Source of the DNA: Cynocephalus volans
Taxonomy: Eukaryota; Chordata; Mammalia; Dermoptera; Cynocephalidae
NCBI RefSeq assembly: GCF_027409185.1
Contig: NC_084463.1
Location: 45,548,407-45,612,406 of the forward strand
DNA: 64,000 bases
Direction: 5' to 3'
In this document: positions 61,340-64,000 of the stretch, piece after piece
Layout: each line of letters begins with the position of its first letter
Position numbering within the stretch: the stretch's first letter is position 1
Position numbers and translations under genes: made by a program
The notes under the pieces: model-generated
What the model was told of the DNA's origin: nothing
Database searches by the model: none
The model's input: only the letters and a program-made list of their open reading frames with translations

Positions 61340-61735
61340 ACATAAGTAAATAAATAAAAACAGGTAAGCTATGGAGACAGTAAAAAGACCAGAGGTTATG
61401 GAGGAGGAATGGATGAATAGGCAGAGAGGATTTCAAGGCAATGAAATTCTGTGACAGTATCATGGAAGACATACATCATTAAACATCTATCCAAACCCAC
61501 AGAATACACAAAAAAGTGTGAACTCTAATGTAAACTGTGGTCTTTGGATGACGATGCTGTATAAATCCTTTTCATTAACTGTAACAAATGTACCACTTTG
61601 TTGGGCAATGTTGATAATGGGACAGGCTACACATGTGTGGGTCAGGGGTATACGTGGGAAATCTCTGTACTTCCTGCTCAATATTGCTGTGAACCTAAAA
61701 CTGCTCTAAAAAGTAAAGTCTATTAAAAATAAATG
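61340..61735 (+). mobile_element. Old L1 3' UTR
   Basis: 'gtgaactctaatgtaaactg', 'tgtaacaaatgtaccactt' and 'tgctgtgaacctaaaactgc' are the typical 3' end of an old L1, ending in an A-rich tail. Confidence 0.75.
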
Positions 61736-62158
61736 AATAAAAATAATAAACAAACAGTCTTGTGAGTGAGGTCTCAAATGAAGAACACAGACTTGTCCAG
61801 AGCTCACCTCCCTCCCAACTGCCCTGTGTGTCTACTCTCTATACAAACTCCATCGGGTAACTACCAACTCTTTTATTCAAGACTGCTGCCAGTGTCCTGA
61901 AGTCTTATGTTCTCCATGCAGCAGTGAGTTACCTGCTTTTGCTTTACTGCATTTATATGACTGAATTTCAGCTAATGGGTTATGAAAAAAAAAATAGGTG
62001 GAAAGGGGGAAGACAAAGGTAAAGGTGATACTATCTGCAGTACATCTGTATCTGCTTTCCCTTACATTATACAAATAAATAAAAAACAAGTCTCAGGGGG
62101 AAACACTGTTACAAAAATTTTGCTCCAATTGTTCAAAGGGTGGTCTGAGTCAACTTAC

Positions 62159-62371
62159 CTGAACACTATACTGTGCAAGACGGAGCTTCTCTGGCTTCAT
62201 CTTGATCTTCTCCTTAGGTTTTGGCTTCTGTTCTTTGCCTGAACTTAAGCATTTCATAGTAGCTGCAGCATGTTTAAGAATGCGGTCCTTGCTGCAGTAG
62301 GCCAGGTTGGGCTGCACCACAGTGGAGCGCCCAGGTCTGGTACACCTGGAGGTGCCTGGAGCCTCTACCAC
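62159..62371 (-). pseudogene. DIDO1-like exon A (Cys-rich and Lys-rich linker)
   Basis: 213 bases, 71 codons, open throughout. The acceptor is 'ctctgcag' and the donor is CAG|GTAAGT, both good. It encodes the stretch beginning VVEAPG, continuing ILKHAAATMK and the lysine-rich 'SSGKEQKPKPKEK', which in DIDO1 follows the PHD finger. In DIDO1 this part carries a small cysteine cluster. Here 'GCC' has become 'GRS' and 'NDC' has become 'KDR', so several of the cysteines are gone. That suggests relaxed constraint even where the frame is intact. Both ends are phase 0, which fits exon B. The upstream exon (PHD finger) should lie beyond 64000. I saw no DIDO1-like exon between 62371 and 64000. Confidence 0.88.
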
Positions 62372-62584
62372 CTGCAGAGCAAAACAGGGAGCTTCAGACA
62401 GTGTGCTTGCCAATTTCTGCAGTTAAAATGCTGTGTAAAATCACTATGTGTAGTACCAAGCTCACTGTTTTTAATTAAGAGATGTCGATAATATTTTTAA
62501 TATGAATAAAATCCTATCTTTACTTATTCAAACTACATGAGTGTATTTCCCTGAGGCAAGGTATTCACATTTTAACTGTCCTTC

Positions 62585-63225
62585 AAACCATCTGTGGTGG
62601 GCAGAACTCTAAGGTGACCCTTAGGACACCTGCCGCTGGTACATATGCTCTGTATAATTCCCTCCATCTTGAGCATGAGCAAGGTCCAAGTACACGATGA
62701 GATTTCATACCCACAATCAGGTTCTGCTATAGGGCAAATGTGCAGTAATTGCACAGGTAAGCAAGGTCCCAAATGAGATGACCAGAAAGGACCCTTAAGA
62801 GAGAAACTGGACTTTCCTAAAGAGAGGAGACTCCATTGCTGATTGTGAAATAAGCTACCCTGCTTTGGGAAGGCCAACCAAGTTTAGGATCTGAGTACAG
62901 CTGCTAGATAAAATACGGGACACACAACTAAATCTGGATTTCAGATAAACAAACAAAAAAAATTATATAAGTATGGCACAAAAATTGCATGGGACATACT
63001 TATATACTGAACAGCATGAGGGATTCTGGAAGGGGATCTTTCCCCTGCCGAGCCTCTGATGAGACAAAAGTCACAGCCTGACTGCAGTCCTGTTAAGATC
63101 CCAATCAGAGGGCCCAGTGAAGTCATGCCCAGGCTTAAGAACAACAGAAACTGAAACCATAAATGTGTGATGTTCTAAGCTAAGTTTGTGGTAGTGTGGT
63201 ATACAGTAACAAAAACCTAATACAG
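62585..63225. mobile_element. Old interspersed repeat, family not assigned
   Basis: 'ggtgggcagaactctaaggt', 'gagcctctgatgagacaaaa', 'tgatgttctaagctaagttt' and 'aaaacctaatacag' are a mammalian-wide repeat I recognise but cannot name. A related fragment is at 5.7-5.84 kb. Confidence 0.5.
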
Positions 63226-64000
63226 CACAAGATGTACACTTGGTTGCTTCTGTGTTGATGGTCAAGACTAAAATACACATGAAGGCATCCCTCAAATGTA
63301 CTTAAGTGAAAACTTATTTCTCAAATTAAATAATTAACATAGTTATTTTTCTTCCACAGAATCTGTTTTACTTAGAATAAAATTTTATACAAGCTTAAGT
63401 AAAACACATTGATGATAAAGATGAAATGGAGAAATTTTCCTATTAATTTTTCTTAATGACTGTGATATTAACAGTAGTGTCATATTTCCATTTAGTCACT
63501 CTTAATACTTTCATGGCACATTTATTTAAATGGCTCAGTCCTTGCACTTCCACCTTGCAGCTAACAGTGCAAGAGTGTTCATAAGGCAGAGATGCTTTGA
63601 GACACAGCAACCTCAAAGCCTCCTGTTTGGTTGGCCCCAGTTAGAGGACAAGCTGCCAGGGTAGGGGTGGGCCAGGGACTCAGGAAGGCCCAGAGTGAAA
63701 CATGCTCTGAGTCACGCACCCTCATGGGCACTGGAATGGAGATTATGAGCATGTGACATTTCTCCTCAACAGGAGAAGCTGACATATGTGGAAAAAATGA
63801 TGAAGAATCACAGTCCCAGAGGGACATAAAAACCAGGTGGGAAGGAGAGTCAAGGAAATAGCCACAAGGCAGAGAAATGACACACTGAGCCAAGAATAGT
63901 GAGGGTCAGACTGATGCAGGCACCAAGACCGCTCAGGGCTTCCTACACCAATATGGCAAAAGAACCATAAGGCAGCTCGAGATGGTGTGTGTGGGTGGAC
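63226..64000. other. No recognisable feature
   Basis: Presumed intron 5' of DIDO1-like exon A. The PHD-finger exon is not seen here. Confidence 0.4.

Larger units (their letters stand above)
58888..62158 (-). other. DIDO1-like intron between exons A and B
   Basis: 3.3 kb, filled largely by L1 ORF1/HAL1-like sequence on the plus strand, an inverted L1 ORF2 piece and an L1 3' UTR. 58.9-59.3 and 61.75-62.15 kb hold nothing I recognise. Confidence 0.5.
42265..62371 (-). pseudogene. DIDO1-like: Unprocessed DIDO1 pseudogene (12 exons recognised, 5' part outside window)
   Basis: Twelve minus-strand segments match, in order, the death-inducer obliterator 1 protein from the exon after the PHD region to the end of a mid-length isoform. 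DIDO1 is a nuclear chromatin and transcription factor with PHD, TFIIS-central and SPOC domains. Most exons have clean ag/GT borders and matching phases, so introns were kept and the copy arose by DNA duplication rather than retroposition. Lesions are an in-frame TAA in exon F, TAG and TAA in exon L, frameshifts in exons F and H, and no GT at the expected donors of exons B and C. Cysteines are lost in exon A. Divergence from human DIDO1 as I remember it is far above what an orthologue should show. The intact gene should lie elsewhere in the genome. A diverged expressed paralogue that skips exon F is conceivable but would still meet the exon L stops. Confidence 0.88.

Noticed and set aside
42265..62371. 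Functional DIDO1 gene
   Set aside because: Three in-frame stops, two frameshifts and two lost donors. The divergence is also too high for this conserved gene.
42265..62371. Processed (retro)copy of DIDO1
   Set aside because: Introns with good splice sites are retained and there is no poly(A) tract after the AATAAA.

Overview
This is mammalian nuclear DNA: AT-rich, mostly old interspersed repeats (L1, L2, MIR, MaLR LTRs, endogenous retrovirus pieces), microsatellites, and one split gene copy on the minus strand. Several SINEs derive from tRNA-Ile (box B/anticodon-arm pattern 'ataacaccaagg...gggttcggatcc'), including a GC-rich one with the hallmark 'ggatcctatataggactggccgg'. From memory, SINEs and young L1s like these suggest a colugo (Dermoptera). 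Horseshoe or leaf-nosed bats are the alternative. I could not run a search, so the species is an inference.

Layout. 1-3960 is an inverted old L1 cut by an LTR fragment and a tRNA-SINE. 3960-17400 is mostly sequence I cannot assign, with MIR, L2, L1 and MLT1 pieces, a TG microsatellite, and a short CpG-rich patch beside a CA/CG tract near 14.6-15.1 kb. 17.4-27.6 kb is a retroviral graveyard: a MaLR LTR with intact 5-bp target duplications, a class I-like LTR, degenerate betaretrovirus-like env and pol on the minus strand, and another LTR. 28.8-30.4 kb has tRNA-SINEs, a TG-rich satellite and a roughly 57-bp minisatellite split by a SINE. 30.6-34.5 kb is old L1 plus a second MaLR LTR. 35.8-36.3 kb is a long pyrimidine (TCTCTG) tract. 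36.8-40.1 kb is a young 5'-truncated L1 with a 20-bp target-site duplication.

42.2-62.4 kb (minus strand) holds twelve exons homologous to DIDO1 (death-inducer obliterator 1). They run from the exon after the PHD-finger region through the TFIIS-central (TFIIS-M) and SPOC domains to a terminal exon with its own stop and AATAAA. Introns are retained, so this is not a retrocopy. It carries at least three in-frame stops, two frameshifts and two exons without a GT donor at the homologous position, and the encoded protein is much more diverged than a DIDO1 orthologue should be. I read it as an unprocessed (duplicated) DIDO1 pseudogene whose 5' exons lie beyond 64000. The long terminal exon of the largest DIDO1 isoform was not found downstream.

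No other protein-coding gene, RNA gene or CRISPR array is supported. The many short open frames in repeats and simple-sequence tracts are not genes. The window shows no new molecular system. Its most notable content is the DIDO1 copy, the retroviral mosaic and several nested or tandem structures.
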